Assembly: GCA_017421045.1 (NCBI GenBank)
Contig: JAFQMC010000016.1
Coordinates: 18,829-82,828, forward strand
Length of the DNA: 64,000 nt
Reading direction: 5' to 3'
DNA from: Clostridia bacterium
Lineage (GTDB): Bacteria > Bacillota > Clostridia > Oscillospirales > Acutalibacteraceae
The notes beneath the pieces are model-generated. The model had not been told where the DNA came from, searched no databases, and saw only the letters and a list, made by a program, of their open reading frames with translations. This document shows positions 27,537 through 34,981 of this stretch, one piece after another. Each line of letters starts with the position of its first letter. Position 1 is the stretch's first letter. The translations under genes and the position numbers were made by a program.

Positions 27537-28619
27537 TCAGAGTATAAAGCCGTCTGCGTTTACCAGTGCCATGGCGGCAGCGGCTTCAACAACCGCGGCG
27601 GCTCTGGGCACAATGCAAGGGTCATGACGACCATTGATAATAAGCTCTGTTTCTTCCTTTTCGCGAAGCTTTACGCTCTTCTGGGGTAAAGCTATGGACG
27701 GTGTGGGCTTGAATGCCGCTGTAAAGGTCAGGGGCATACCCGATGATATTCCGCCGAGGATTCCACCGCAGTTGTTGGTGGATGTAATTATGTTGTCCTG
27801 TGCATCTGTGGCGAAATCGTCGTTTGCCTCACTTCCGCTCATAGCGGCGAATTCAAAACCTGCACCGAACTCCAGCCCCTTTACAGCAGGAACAGAAAAG
27901 ACTGTCTGCGCTATTAAAGCTTCAAGTCCACCGAAGAAATCACTGCCGAGTCCTGCAGGCAAACCGTAAACCGCACACTCTATAGCGCCACCGAGGGAAT
28001 CCCCCTGTTGCTTTTTGAGCAGTATTGCGTCAGTCATCCGCTGCTTTGCATCCGTGTCTATAACCGGAAAAGCCGAGTGTTTCAGCTGTTCGTTAAGCTC
28101 CGGGTCAGGTGCAAGAGTATCAAGTGAAACATCACTGATATCACCGATACGGCTTACATGAGAGACTATGGTAATTCCCTTTTTCCTCAGCAGTTCCAGA
28201 CACAAAAAACCTGCGGCACACATCGCCGCCGTGAGTCTGCCTGAAAACTGTCCCCCACCACGGATATCGTTATGTCCGCCGTATTTCACAAAAGCGGAAT
28301 AATCAGAATGGGAAGGACGGGGCGTCAGTGAAATATTTGAATAGTCCTTTGAGCGGGTATCTGAATTCTCAATCATCATACATATGGGAGCACCGCAGGT
28401 AACGGAATCCACAACACCCGATTTAAAAATAACTTTGTCTCCTTCGTGGCGCTGAGTTGCAAGCTCACCCATGGCTCTTCGTCTATCCATAAACGCCTGA
28501 AGCTTTTCTTCATCAATGCGTACCCCTGCAGGGATTCCGTCAACTATTGCACCGATAGCAGGTGCGTGTGACTGACCGAAGAGAGTTACCCTGATTTGAT
28601 TTCCGAAAGTTGCCGACAT
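27537..28619 (-). CDS. aroC: Chorismate synthase
   Basis: A 360-residue FMN-dependent enzyme giving chorismate from EPSP. Signatures: GQSHAPAIGAIVDGIPAG at the N-terminus, RPSHSDYSAFVKYGGHNDIRGGGQFSGRLTAA around residue 103 (shown in words only in part), and RHDPCIVPRAAAVVEAAAAM at the C-terminus. It is 3 bp downstream of aroA and 44 bp upstream of pheA. Confidence 0.96.
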   Translation of the reverse strand: MSATFGNQIRVTLFGQSHAPAIGAIVDGIPAGVRIDEEKLQAFMDRRRAMGELATQRHEGDKVIFKSGVVDSVTCGAPICMMIENSDTRSKDYSNISLTPRPSHSDYSAFVKYGGHNDIRGGGQFSGRLTAAMCAAGFLCLELLRKKGITIVSHVSRIGDISDVSLDTLAPDPELNEQLKHSAFPVIDTDAKQRMTDAILLKKQQGDSLGGAIECAVYGLPAGLGSDFFGGLEALIAQTVFSVPAVKGLEFGAGFEFAAMSGSEANDDFATDAQDNIITSTNNCGGILGGISSGMPLTFTAAFKPTPSIALPQKSVKLREKEETELIINGRHDPCIVPRAAAVVEAAAAMALVNADGFIL

Positions 28620-28621
28620 AT

Positions 28622-29875
28622 TTATTCCTCCAATCTGAGCTTTGCTCCCAGATTTTCCATATCCCTGAAGAAATCAGGATAGGATTTGCCTACTGCGCCT
28701 GCATCCTTGATCACAACAGGCGAGTCGCAAATTGTAGCAGCGATTGCCGCCGACATAGCGATTCTGTGGTCGCGGCAGGCATCAACCTCGCCGCCTGATA
28801 GCTTTCCGTTGCCCGTTATAACTATGCCGTCATCTGTTATCTTGCAGTTACCGCCTAAGTTGTTAATCATATCAGTAACAGTAGCAAGGCGGTCAGACTC
28901 CTTGAGCCTGAGTCTTTTTGCACCGAAGATTCCGGTTGTGCCCTTTGCAGCAGCCGCTACAACCGCAAGCACAGGCACCAGATCGGGAACGTTGGTTGCA
29001 TCTATTTCAATTCCTGCAAGCTCATTACCTTTGGCAGAAACGCATTCATTCTGCGTTTTTATTTCTGCACCGAAACGGGAAAGAATCTCCGTTATTCCTC
29101 TGTCTCCCTGTACAGAATTCAAATCCAGACCTTTGACAGAAACCTCATTACCGAGAGCCGCTGCTGAAAGCCAGAAAGAAGCATTCGACCAATCACCCTC
29201 AATGCTTGTGTCACGCAGGTCGTATCTGCCGCCGACGGTATATGTTCTGTCATCACAGCTCACTTTCACGTCCGCTTCCTTAAGCGCTGAGGCGGTCAGG
29301 TCAACATAGGGCTTTGATTCGAAATCTCCCGTAACCGTGACACTGCCTCCTCCGCACAGCGGAAGCATCATAATGAGACCGCTTATAAACTGAGAACTTA
29401 CATCTCCGGTAATTGAAAAGTCACCGGGAATGGCTTTTCCGCTTTGGATAATACGATTGTTTTCATCACGGCTGATAACAATCCCATGGGATGTGAGTGC
29501 ATCTACAAGAGGGTCAAGGGGACGCAGAAACAGTCTGTCGCTACCCTCGAAATATGCACACAAGCCAAGTCCCGCCGCGATACACATCATTAGCCGAAGA
29601 GTTGTTCCGCTCTCGTTGCAGTCAAGGTGCACTGTCTGCCCGGGATGCACTTTCACCTTGGGCACAATGTAGTAATTACCTATTCGTGTTATGTTACTTC
29701 CCATAGCTTTGAGGCAGGTAATGGTTGCGTCGATATCCTGAGACGAAGCCGAGCACCTGATACGCGTGAAGCCCTCTGTCATGGCGGCACAAATCAAAAG
29801 TCGATGTGCCATAGATTTTGAGGGAATTGCATCCACAGTGCCGCTAAGCTTTGAGGGATAAACTGTAGCTATCAT
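28622..29875 (-). CDS. aroA: EPSP synthase
   Basis: A 417-residue 3-phosphoshikimate 1-carboxyvinyltransferase. KSMAHRLLICAAMTEG near residue 19 holds the substrate Lys/Arg, NESGTTLRLM near residue 86 is the PEP-binding loop, and KESDRLATV plus HRIAMSAA near the C-terminus complete the active site. The loop differs from the usual LGNAGTA of class I enzymes. It overlaps aroB by 4 nt. Confidence 0.95.
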   Translation of the reverse strand: MIATVYPSKLSGTVDAIPSKSMAHRLLICAAMTEGFTRIRCSASSQDIDATITCLKAMGSNITRIGNYYIVPKVKVHPGQTVHLDCNESGTTLRLMMCIAAGLGLCAYFEGSDRLFLRPLDPLVDALTSHGIVISRDENNRIIQSGKAIPGDFSITGDVSSQFISGLIMMLPLCGGGSVTVTGDFESKPYVDLTASALKEADVKVSCDDRTYTVGGRYDLRDTSIEGDWSNASFWLSAAALGNEVSVKGLDLNSVQGDRGITEILSRFGAEIKTQNECVSAKGNELAGIEIDATNVPDLVPVLAVVAAAAKGTTGIFGAKRLRLKESDRLATVTDMINNLGGNCKITDDGIVITGNGKLSGGEVDACRDHRIAMSAAIAATICDSPVVIKDAGAVGKSYPDFFRDMENLGAKLRLEE

Positions 29876-30933
29876 ACTTTGCCTCCCCTACCCTTTGAGA
29901 GAATCTCTCTGAGGAAATCGGTAGTTGTTCTGTGAAGATAACATTCTCCTATATCCCTTATCATAACAACTGAGATTTCTCCGCCTTCTCGTTTTTTATC
30001 GGAAAGCGATGCATCAAAAAGCGTTTCGCTATCGATTTCACTATCGATGGGAAGTTCAAACTGAACACATAGTTTCTCAATAAGTTTTGCTGTATCTTCA
30101 GAGCATATGCCCATATTCGCACAAGCTCTGGCGACAATACACATTCCTGCGGCAACGGCACTGCCGTGGGCAATTCCGAAATTGCTTGAACGCTCAATGG
30201 CGTGACCTACGGTATGGCCAAGATTCAAAAACTGTCTTTCGCCTCTGTCAAATTCATCGGCGCAGACATAGTCGCGTTTTATTCTCACACATTCCTCAAC
30301 AATCTCATCTATGACCTTGTCCGCATCATCCTGCAGAAGGCTCAGGAGTTTGCCCGAACGAAGAACTGCGTACTTGATAACCTCTGCCATTCCGTTGGAA
30401 TACTCAGCTTTTGGCAAGGTAGACAGGGCCGATGTATCACACAGCACGGCAGAAGGCTGATAGAAAGCACCGAACATATTCTTGCCTTTGCTGAGGTTCA
30501 CTGCGGTTTTTCCGCCTACAGAGGAATCCACCATTGAAAGCAAGGAGGTAGGAATCTGCACAACAGCCACTCCTCGCTGATACAATGCACCGCAAAGTCC
30601 TGCCATATCGGTGATAACACCGCCGCCCAAAGCTATTACTGCATCACTGCGGGTAAGTCCCGAATCAATGCAGAAATCAGCCGCTTTGATAAGATTCTCG
30701 GGATTTTTGGACTCTTCACCTGCTGGGATGACAAACAGTGAAGTCTCAAAACCGCTTCTCCTCAGGCTTTCGCATACCCTTTCTCCATAGAGAGGAGCTA
30801 CGTTGGAATCGGAGATTACAAGGGCTTTTCTGCCTTTAACAAGTTTAGCTGTAATATCTCCGCAGCTATCGAGGAGTCCTTGCTGTATGTATACATTATA
30901 GTTTGTGGAAGCGTTTATTTCTACAATCCTCAT
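29872..30933 (-). CDS. aroB: 3-dehydroquinate synthase
   Basis: A 353-residue NAD- and metal-dependent cyclase for the second shikimate step. Visible: GEESKNPENL near residue 77, the nucleotide-binding ALGGGVITDMAGLCGALYQRG near residue 100 (key residues GGGV and D), PTSLLSMVDSSVGGKTAVN, and the metal-ligand NLGHTVGHAIE near residue 237. It overlaps tyrA and aroA by 4 nt each. Confidence 0.95.
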   Translation of the reverse strand: MRIVEINASTNYNVYIQQGLLDSCGDITAKLVKGRKALVISDSNVAPLYGERVCESLRRSGFETSLFVIPAGEESKNPENLIKAADFCIDSGLTRSDAVIALGGGVITDMAGLCGALYQRGVAVVQIPTSLLSMVDSSVGGKTAVNLSKGKNMFGAFYQPSAVLCDTSALSTLPKAEYSNGMAEVIKYAVLRSGKLLSLLQDDADKVIDEIVEECVRIKRDYVCADEFDRGERQFLNLGHTVGHAIERSSNFGIAHGSAVAAGMCIVARACANMGICSEDTAKLIEKLCVQFELPIDSEIDSETLFDASLSDKKREGGEISVVMIRDIGECYLHRTTTDFLREILSKGRGGKV

Positions 30934-31766
30934 TTTTCCGCCGCCTCCTTTGCAAGCTTACCGTCAAGAAGAAGCTGACGGAGCTTTTCGCTATCGTTAT
31001 CTTTAAGTGCTTTTGAGTACTCAGTGAGATTCTCAATCAACACATCAATCTCTCTGCAGAGGTTATCCTTGTTGTCAAGAAAAAGTTCCGTCCACATATT
31101 CTCGTTGAGATAAGCAACACGGGTAAGGTCTCTGTAGCTTCCTGCTGAAATCCCCTTGTGGGATTTAGCGCTGGGACTCTTTACATAGGCGTTGGAAACC
31201 ACATGGGCAAGCTGGGATGTATAGGCAATCAGCTCGTCGTGACGCTCGGGCGTCATTACCGATACTCGGGAGAATCCCACGCTGAGGACTACCTCTCTTG
31301 CTTTTGCAATCAGCTCCACGTCCTCGGCATGCTTCGGGACCAACACGAAGCATGCGTTATGAAACATGGTGTCCTTGGAATTTTTGATTCCGCTATACTG
31401 AGTACCTGCCATGGGATGACCTCCTATGAAATGGAAGCCTTTTTCCTCTGCTGTTTCAAAGCAGGGAGAGCAGACACTGCGTTTAACACCTGCACAATCC
31501 AAAACAATAGAGTTCTTTTTGAAGTGTTCTGCATTCTCCTTGACATAAGACACGGCGGCTTCGGGATACAAGCATACAAACACTGCGTCGCACTCGGACA
31601 GCGTATCGGTGTTAAGCTCTCCGTTAATAATTCCCGAGAGCATTGCGTATTCAGTAACACTTCTGTCGGCATCGAAACCATATATCCTTGCCTCGGTATT
31701 TTTCTTTGCGGACTTGGCGATAGAACCGCCGATGAGTCCAAGGCCTACTATACCAATATTAAGCAT
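30930..31766 (-). CDS. tyrA: Prephenate dehydrogenase
   Basis: A 278-residue TyrA with an N-terminal NAD-binding fold (GIVGLGLIGGSIAKS) and the family's FIGGHPMAGTQYSG block, with catalytic His in HDELIAYTSQLAHVVSNA. It commits prephenate to tyrosine. No C-terminal ACT domain is present, so feedback control at the enzyme level may rest on DAHP synthase. It lies 56 bp downstream of aroF. Confidence 0.94.
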   Translation of the reverse strand: MLNIGIVGLGLIGGSIAKSAKKNTEARIYGFDADRSVTEYAMLSGIINGELNTDTLSECDAVFVCLYPEAAVSYVKENAEHFKKNSIVLDCAGVKRSVCSPCFETAEEKGFHFIGGHPMAGTQYSGIKNSKDTMFHNACFVLVPKHAEDVELIAKAREVVLSVGFSRVSVMTPERHDELIAYTSQLAHVVSNAYVKSPSAKSHKGISAGSYRDLTRVAYLNENMWTELFLDNKDNLCREIDVLIENLTEYSKALKDNDSEKLRQLLLDGKLAKEAAEK

Positions 31767-31822
31767 CTTATGTCACTCCTATGTGAAAACATTCGGTTGA
31801 TTCACCGAACAACATCTGATAT

Positions 31823-32827
31823 TTACTCTGCAATTACCTTGCGGATTTCGTCAACCTTCCTTGAAACCTTATCAAACTGCTCGAAGGTCAGGGACTGTGC
31901 TCCGTCACACATTGCGTTTTTGGGGTCGTTGTGAACCTCGATAATAAGTCCGTCTGCACCGCAGGCTGTAGCCGCATATGCCATAGAAGGCACCATACGA
32001 GAATGTCCGCAGGCATGAGAGGGGTCTATAATAACGGGCAGATGTGACATCTCTTTGAGAGAAGGCACAGCGGAAACATCCAGCGTATTTCTTGTGTATG
32101 TTTCGAAAGTACGGATTCCGCGCTCGCAGAGGATAACATTCTCGTTACCGCCTGCCATGATATACTCTGCACTCATGAGAAGCTCTTTGAGAGTATTTGC
32201 AAGTCCGCGTTTGAGAAGAATAGGTTTGTTGGTTCTGCCAAGCTCTTTTAAAAGCTCAAAGTTCTGCATATTGCGTGCACCGACCTGAATCATATCCACA
32301 TCCTCAAACAGAGGCAGATGGTTGGCGTTCATAATCTCACTGACAATGGGAAGGCCCGTTGCCTGCTTTGCTTTGAGCAGAAGCTCGATGCCGTCTGCCT
32401 TAAGGCCCTGGAAATCGTAGGGAGATGTACGGGGTTTGAATGCACCGCCGCGAAGGATGTTGGCACCTGCCTCCTTCACCTTCTGTGCAACAAGGATGAT
32501 CTGCTCCTCGCTCTCGACAGAGCAGGGACCTGCAATCTTAACAAAATGGCCCTTACCGATTTTGACACCCGAAACATCAATGACGCTGTCGTCGGGGAAG
32601 AATTTTCTGTTTGCTTTCTTGTAGGGTTCGCTGATTCTGCGAACGCTCTCAACAATTTCGAGACCTTCAAGAAGATCTATATCCACACGGCTTGTGTCAC
32701 CGATAAGTCCAAGAACTGTGTGAAACTCACCTTCGGAAATGTGAACTTTCAGGTCCATTCCCTGAAGCCAGTTGATAAGATTCTCCTGCTGTTCTGCGGG
32801 TGTGCCCGGTCTGAGTACTGCGATCAT
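31823..32827 (-). CDS. aroF: Type I-beta DAHP synthase with N-terminal regulatory domain
   Basis: A 334-residue 3-deoxy-7-phosphoheptulonate synthase, first step of the pathway. Residues 1-70 form the ferredoxin-like domain typical of the Thermotoga-type I-beta enzymes, which in those relatives binds Tyr or Phe and gates the barrel. The catalytic barrel begins with KIAGPCSVESEEQI near residue 98 and includes RGGAFKPRTSPYDFQG, LLKRGL and IDPSHACGHS. The start at 32827 has an AGGTAAT-type site (TTGGAGG). It is the first structural gene behind the Phe/Tyr leader. Confidence 0.95.
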   Translation of the reverse strand: MIAVLRPGTPAEQQENLINWLQGMDLKVHISEGEFHTVLGLIGDTSRVDIDLLEGLEIVESVRRISEPYKKANRKFFPDDSVIDVSGVKIGKGHFVKIAGPCSVESEEQIILVAQKVKEAGANILRGGAFKPRTSPYDFQGLKADGIELLLKAKQATGLPIVSEIMNANHLPLFEDVDMIQVGARNMQNFELLKELGRTNKPILLKRGLANTLKELLMSAEYIMAGGNENVILCERGIRTFETYTRNTLDVSAVPSLKEMSHLPVIIDPSHACGHSRMVPSMAYAATACGADGLIIEVHNDPKNAMCDGAQSLTFEQFDKVSRKVDEIRKVIAE

Positions 32828-32869
32828 AATATTACCTCCAAAATCTAAGGCCACGGATAAAAACAAAAA

Positions 32870-32895
32870 CACCGCAGTGATTATTCACTGCGGTG
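32870..32895 (-). terminator. Attenuator terminator of the aromatic operon
   Basis: A perfect 11-bp stem CACCGCAGTGA/TCACTGCGGTG with a four-base loop followed on the minus strand by TTTTTGTTTTT, located between the leader peptide and aroF. AATCACT in its 3' half (32882-32876) is complementary to AGTGATT just after the leader stop codon (32948-32942), a candidate antiterminator pairing. Confidence 0.85.
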
Positions 32896-32957
32896 GTAAT
32901 ATCGGTATCCGAAAAGTTAATCCCAGAAAATTTGCAGCTCAAATCACTTCTACTATT

Positions 32958-33017
32958 TTAGTCCTGGCTAAAAAAGTAAAAGTAAAAGTAATATGCTGCG
33001 AAAGTATTCTTGTTCAT
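32958..33017 (-). CDS. Phe/Tyr leader peptide of the aromatic operon (attenuation)
   Basis: A 19-residue open reading frame, MNKNTFAAYYFYFYFFSQD, with AGGAG 10 nt upstream of its ATG and 4 Tyr and 5 Phe among its 19 residues, eight of them in one uninterrupted run. It begins 31 nt after a consensus promoter -10 and is followed by an intrinsic terminator and then the Phe/Tyr operon. This is the layout of ribosome-mediated attenuation known from E. coli pheL and trpL: when charged tRNA-Phe or tRNA-Tyr is scarce the ribosome stalls in the run and an alternative RNA fold prevents termination. Within the leader, TTTcGCAGC (Phe-Ala-Ala codons) can pair with GCTGCAAA after the stop codon. An overlapping two-codon ATG-TTA-TGA lies 5 nt upstream. 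Confidence 0.85.
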   Translation of the reverse strand: MNKNTFAAYYFYFYFFSQD

Positions 33018-33047
33018 AACATATGGTCTCCTGAAAAATTTGTAATT

Positions 33048-33076
33048 ATTTTATCACACTAAAATTACAATGTCAA
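33048..33076 (-). promoter_or_regulatory. Promoter of the aromatic operon
   Basis: Minus-strand TTGACA (33076-33071), 17 bp, TAAAAT (33053-33048) with an extended-type TG just before the -10. It drives the leader peptide and, if read through, the aroF-to-aroQ operon. Confidence 0.85.
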
Positions 33077-33273
33077 CACATATCTGAATAAATTTTCTAT
33101 GGCACATAAACTTTTCGATGATTATATCTGTGTTCTTTGTAAACCCGCTGAATAATTATGCGGAAAACGAAGAATATATATTCCACATGCTTTTATGAAT
33201 CTATTTTTTCCGTCAAATAATAAAGCCTTAACACAACAGATTCAGTCATCGAAATTTGTGTTTGCTGCAAAAA
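33077..33273. other. Intergenic AT-rich stretch with nothing identified
   Basis: About 200 bp between the aromatic operon promoter and the terminator of the Mg-transporter gene. I see no open reading frame with a ribosome site, no repeat and no clear promoter here. Confidence 0.5.
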
Positions 33274-33293
33274 ACGGGAGCCGAAGCTCTCGT
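33274..33293 (-). terminator. Terminator after the MgtE-like gene
   Basis: An eight-base stem ACGaGAGC/GCTCcCGT with a TTCG tetraloop and a run of six Ts on the minus strand, starting one base after the stop codon. Confidence 0.75.
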
Positions 33294-33294
33294 A

Positions 33295-33981
33295 TTAAAG
33301 GTGCATTATATTAATAAGTATCAGCCAAGAAAGACCGTAGTAGGTAACCACGGCCACAAGGTCGTTCACTGTGGTAATAAGAGGACCGGATGCCACAGCG
33401 GGGTCGATACCTACCTTTTGAAATATCACGGGGATTACAGATCCCGACAATGCCGAAGCGGCCATTGCAACAACCATTGCGACTCCCAAACAACCCGAAA
33501 TGCTGAAAGCAAAGAAATGTTCGTTTCCTGTAAGGCACAGATATCCTCCGATAGCCACAAAGGAAAGCACTCCTAAGATTGCGCCGTTAACTAAACCGAT
33601 GCGACATTCCTTCCAGATGAGAGAAGCCTTCTTCTGCCCTGAAATGCCGTCATCCATAAGCACCCTTATGGCAACAGCCAGAGATTGAGTTCCTACGTTA
33701 CCGGCCATATCAAGAATAAGGGACTGAAAACACATTATGACAGGCAGATGTGCAACAATTGATTCAAAAAGTCCAACGGTTGCTGACACCCCTGTGCCTA
33801 AAAGCAGTAATACAGCAAGCCACGGAAGTCTCTTGACTATACTCTTCTTCATAGGCTCGCAAAGATCAGTGTTCGTCTCCTTGGGCATAACCTCTGCAGA
33901 CTTTGTCTGAGGGGTAGTGTGTGTGAATTTTTCTGATGATGATACAGCAAAAATGCTGTTTCTTTTTAATACTCTGTTCAT
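33295..33981 (-). CDS. Stand-alone MgtE-type divalent cation channel membrane domain
   Basis: A 228-residue membrane protein corresponding to the SLC41A/MgtE transmembrane domain. After a 55-residue hydrophilic N-terminus come about five membrane segments. Conserved pieces are the PVIMCFQSLILDMAGNVGTQ helix with the pore-lining glycines and asparagine, and DPAVASGPLITTVNDLVAVVTYY with the ion-binding Asp. The cytoplasmic N domain and CBS pair that let canonical MgtE sense internal Mg2+ are absent. The AAGGAGG ribosome site is very strong but lies inside a hairpin. It is monocistronic behind a 285-nt structured leader. Substrate Mg2+ is inferred from the family. Confidence 0.85.
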   Translation of the reverse strand: MNRVLKRNSIFAVSSSEKFTHTTPQTKSAEVMPKETNTDLCEPMKKSIVKRLPWLAVLLLLGTGVSATVGLFESIVAHLPVIMCFQSLILDMAGNVGTQSLAVAIRVLMDDGISGQKKASLIWKECRIGLVNGAILGVLSFVAIGGYLCLTGNEHFFAFSISGCLGVAMVVAMAASALSGSVIPVIFQKVGIDPAVASGPLITTVNDLVAVVTYYGLSWLILINIMHL

Positions 33982-34273
33982 TGTAAGTGCCTCCTTTACA
34001 CAAATTCAGTAAAGGCGGTGAGCTTTTCTGCCGACTAAAAAAGGGCATAAAAATACCACTGTCGGTGGAAAACAGTATACTCTACACCGCCTCAAAAGCT
34101 TGTGTAGCGTCGCTATTCACAGACAATGGTTCTCTATACTATAAAAAAACGCAGAGTTAAACCGCAGACGGAGCCAAGTCGTCTGCAAAAATAAAGTATA
34201 AGAAAACCCTTGCCGTACTTCGACTACTACTGCCGTCCATAGTTTCACCTCGCATTCATAAATTTCTGCATGC
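33982..34273 (-). promoter_or_regulatory. Structured 5' leader of the MgtE-like gene (candidate riboregulator)
   Basis: A leader of about 285 nt with alternating pairings. The ribosome site GTAAAGGAGG (33999-33990) pairs with CCGCCTTTAC (34018-34009), hiding it. The same upstream arm, as CACCGCCT (34020-34013), can instead pair with AGGCGGTG (34092-34085), which itself competes with a local hairpin GTGTAG/CTACAC (34087-34082 with 34107-34102). Thus A:B plus C:D would be OFF and B:C would be ON. Further hairpins include GCAGACG/CGTCTGC inside a short ORF, and a long stem ACCATTGTC/GACAGTGGT followed by ATTTTT that could act as a terminator. It does not match the M-box or yybP-ykoY consensus that I know. 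Confidence 0.65.
34157..34240 (-). CDS. Putative 27-aa leader ORF upstream of the MgtE-like gene
   Basis: An open reading frame of 27 codons with GAGGTG six nt upstream of its ATG, beginning about 35 nt after the promoter -10. Its product starts MDGSSSRSTARVF and ends FADDLAPSAV. The terminal codons form a perfect hairpin (GCAGACG with CGTCTGC). In enteric bacteria, Mg transporter genes are controlled by short leader ORFs whose acidic/Pro codons destabilise ribosomes at low Mg2+; the DD and Pro near this C-terminus recall that, but this is analogy only. It could also be fortuitous. Confidence 0.4.
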   Translation of the reverse strand: MDGSSSRSTARVFLYFIFADDLAPSAV

Positions 34274-34302
34274 ATTTTAGCACAGCGGTTTTCAAAATAC
34301 AA
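34274..34302 (-). promoter_or_regulatory. Promoter of the MgtE-like leader
   Basis: Minus-strand TTGTAT (34302-34297), 17 bp, TAAAAT (34279-34274) with an upstream TG (extended -10). Confidence 0.7.
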
Positions 34303-34521
34303 CCCCTATAGTAACATTTTCGCAAATGGTTCAAAAAAACAAGAATACTATACATATTTTAGGCAATTATTTCAGAATTGTATAATGGGATATTAGATTC
34401 CTGCGTTTTAGAATCAGAAAGATATCGAACATCAAAACTGTTTTTGCCTGCGTCTCGGTGTTACACCTACACTTTGGCACAGCGCCTCAAGTCCCGCCAC
34501 AACGCACAAGGCTGTAAAAAT

Positions 34522-34557
34522 AAAACAAAGGGTACCACAGTTGGTACCCTTTGTTTT
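34522..34557 (-). terminator. Terminator of tRNA-Leu(GAG)
   Basis: A near-perfect 16-bp stem with a short loop, ending in TTTTATTTTT on the minus strand, three bases after the encoded CCA end of the tRNA. Confidence 0.85.
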
Positions 34558-34559
34558 AT

Positions 34560-34644
34560 TGGTGCGAGTGACGGGACTTGAACCCGTACGCGTCTCCACA
34601 CACGCCCCTCAAACGTGCCTGTCTGCCTATTCCAGCACACTCGC
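34560..34644 (-). tRNA. tRNA-Leu(GAG)
   Basis: An 85-nt class II tRNA including an encoded CCA. Acceptor GCGAGTG pairs with CACTCGC; the anticodon stem CACGT/GCGTG (one wobble pair) frames the loop TTGAGGG, giving anticodon GAG for Leu CUC/CUU codons. A long variable arm and a GGTTCAAGTCC T-arm are present. It has its own consensus promoter and terminator. Confidence 0.93.
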
Positions 34645-34663
34645 ATTTTTAACGTGCTCGATT

Positions 34664-34692
34664 ATTATAGCACCAATGTAAGGGATTGTCAA
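34664..34692 (-). promoter_or_regulatory. Promoter of tRNA-Leu(GAG)
   Basis: A perfect consensus: TTGACA (34692-34687), 17 bp, TATAAT (34669-34664), with TG before the -10, as expected for a stable RNA gene. Confidence 0.88.
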
Positions 34693-34981
34693 TAACAAAT
34701 TTGAAAATTGCTGAAAAATATTTTTAAATTTAGATGTCGACACGCTGAAATGGATTGCTGGCCTGCAAGAAACTCGGTTCAGCTTATCGACGGATATGTA
34801 GTCGTAAAACTCGCCGATATGACTACCGAATAATTCATCGGTTTACGCAAAAGTATCTGCCACAAGACACAGAGTATCAACGCATTTATCCAAACGAAAC
34901 TAAATCACCTCAACCTTAGAAATCATCTAAAGTTGAGGTGATTTTTTCTGATTGACTTGTTTTGTGACAATTATGAATGCA
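34693..34981. other. Intergenic region, possible decayed coding remnant and a plus-strand terminator
   Basis: Between the tRNA promoter and the LRR gene end. Plus-strand frames at about 34767-34918 contain an uninterrupted basic stretch (KKLGSAYRRICSRK...) without a start codon or ribosome site, which may be the tail of a lost gene; I do not recognise it. It ends at a strong hairpin (34902-34914 with 34932-34944) followed by TTTTTT on the plus strand, which probably also stops the convergent LRR transcript. Confidence 0.45.
34902..34946 (+). terminator. Intrinsic terminator downstream of the LRR-dockerin gene
   Basis: A 13-bp perfect stem (AAATCACCTCAAC with GTTGAGGTGATTT) and a six-T tail on the plus strand. 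No intact plus-strand gene precedes it. Confidence 0.7.

Noticed and set aside
32870-32960. T-box leader upstream of aroF
   Set aside because: The terminator begins with ACCACCGCAG, superficially like the T-box GGUGGNACCGCG, but the full 14-base T-box and a specifier stem are missing, and a Phe/Tyr leader peptide explains the region better.
33982-34302. M-box (ykoK) Mg riboswitch
   Set aside because: Expected from the gene product, but the conserved GUUAGGUGAGGCUCCUAU and GAUUGAAG-type segments are not present on the transcribed strand.
34767-34918. Small basic protein upstream of the plus-strand terminator
   Set aside because: No start codon or ribosome site and no recognisable family; retained only as a possible remnant.
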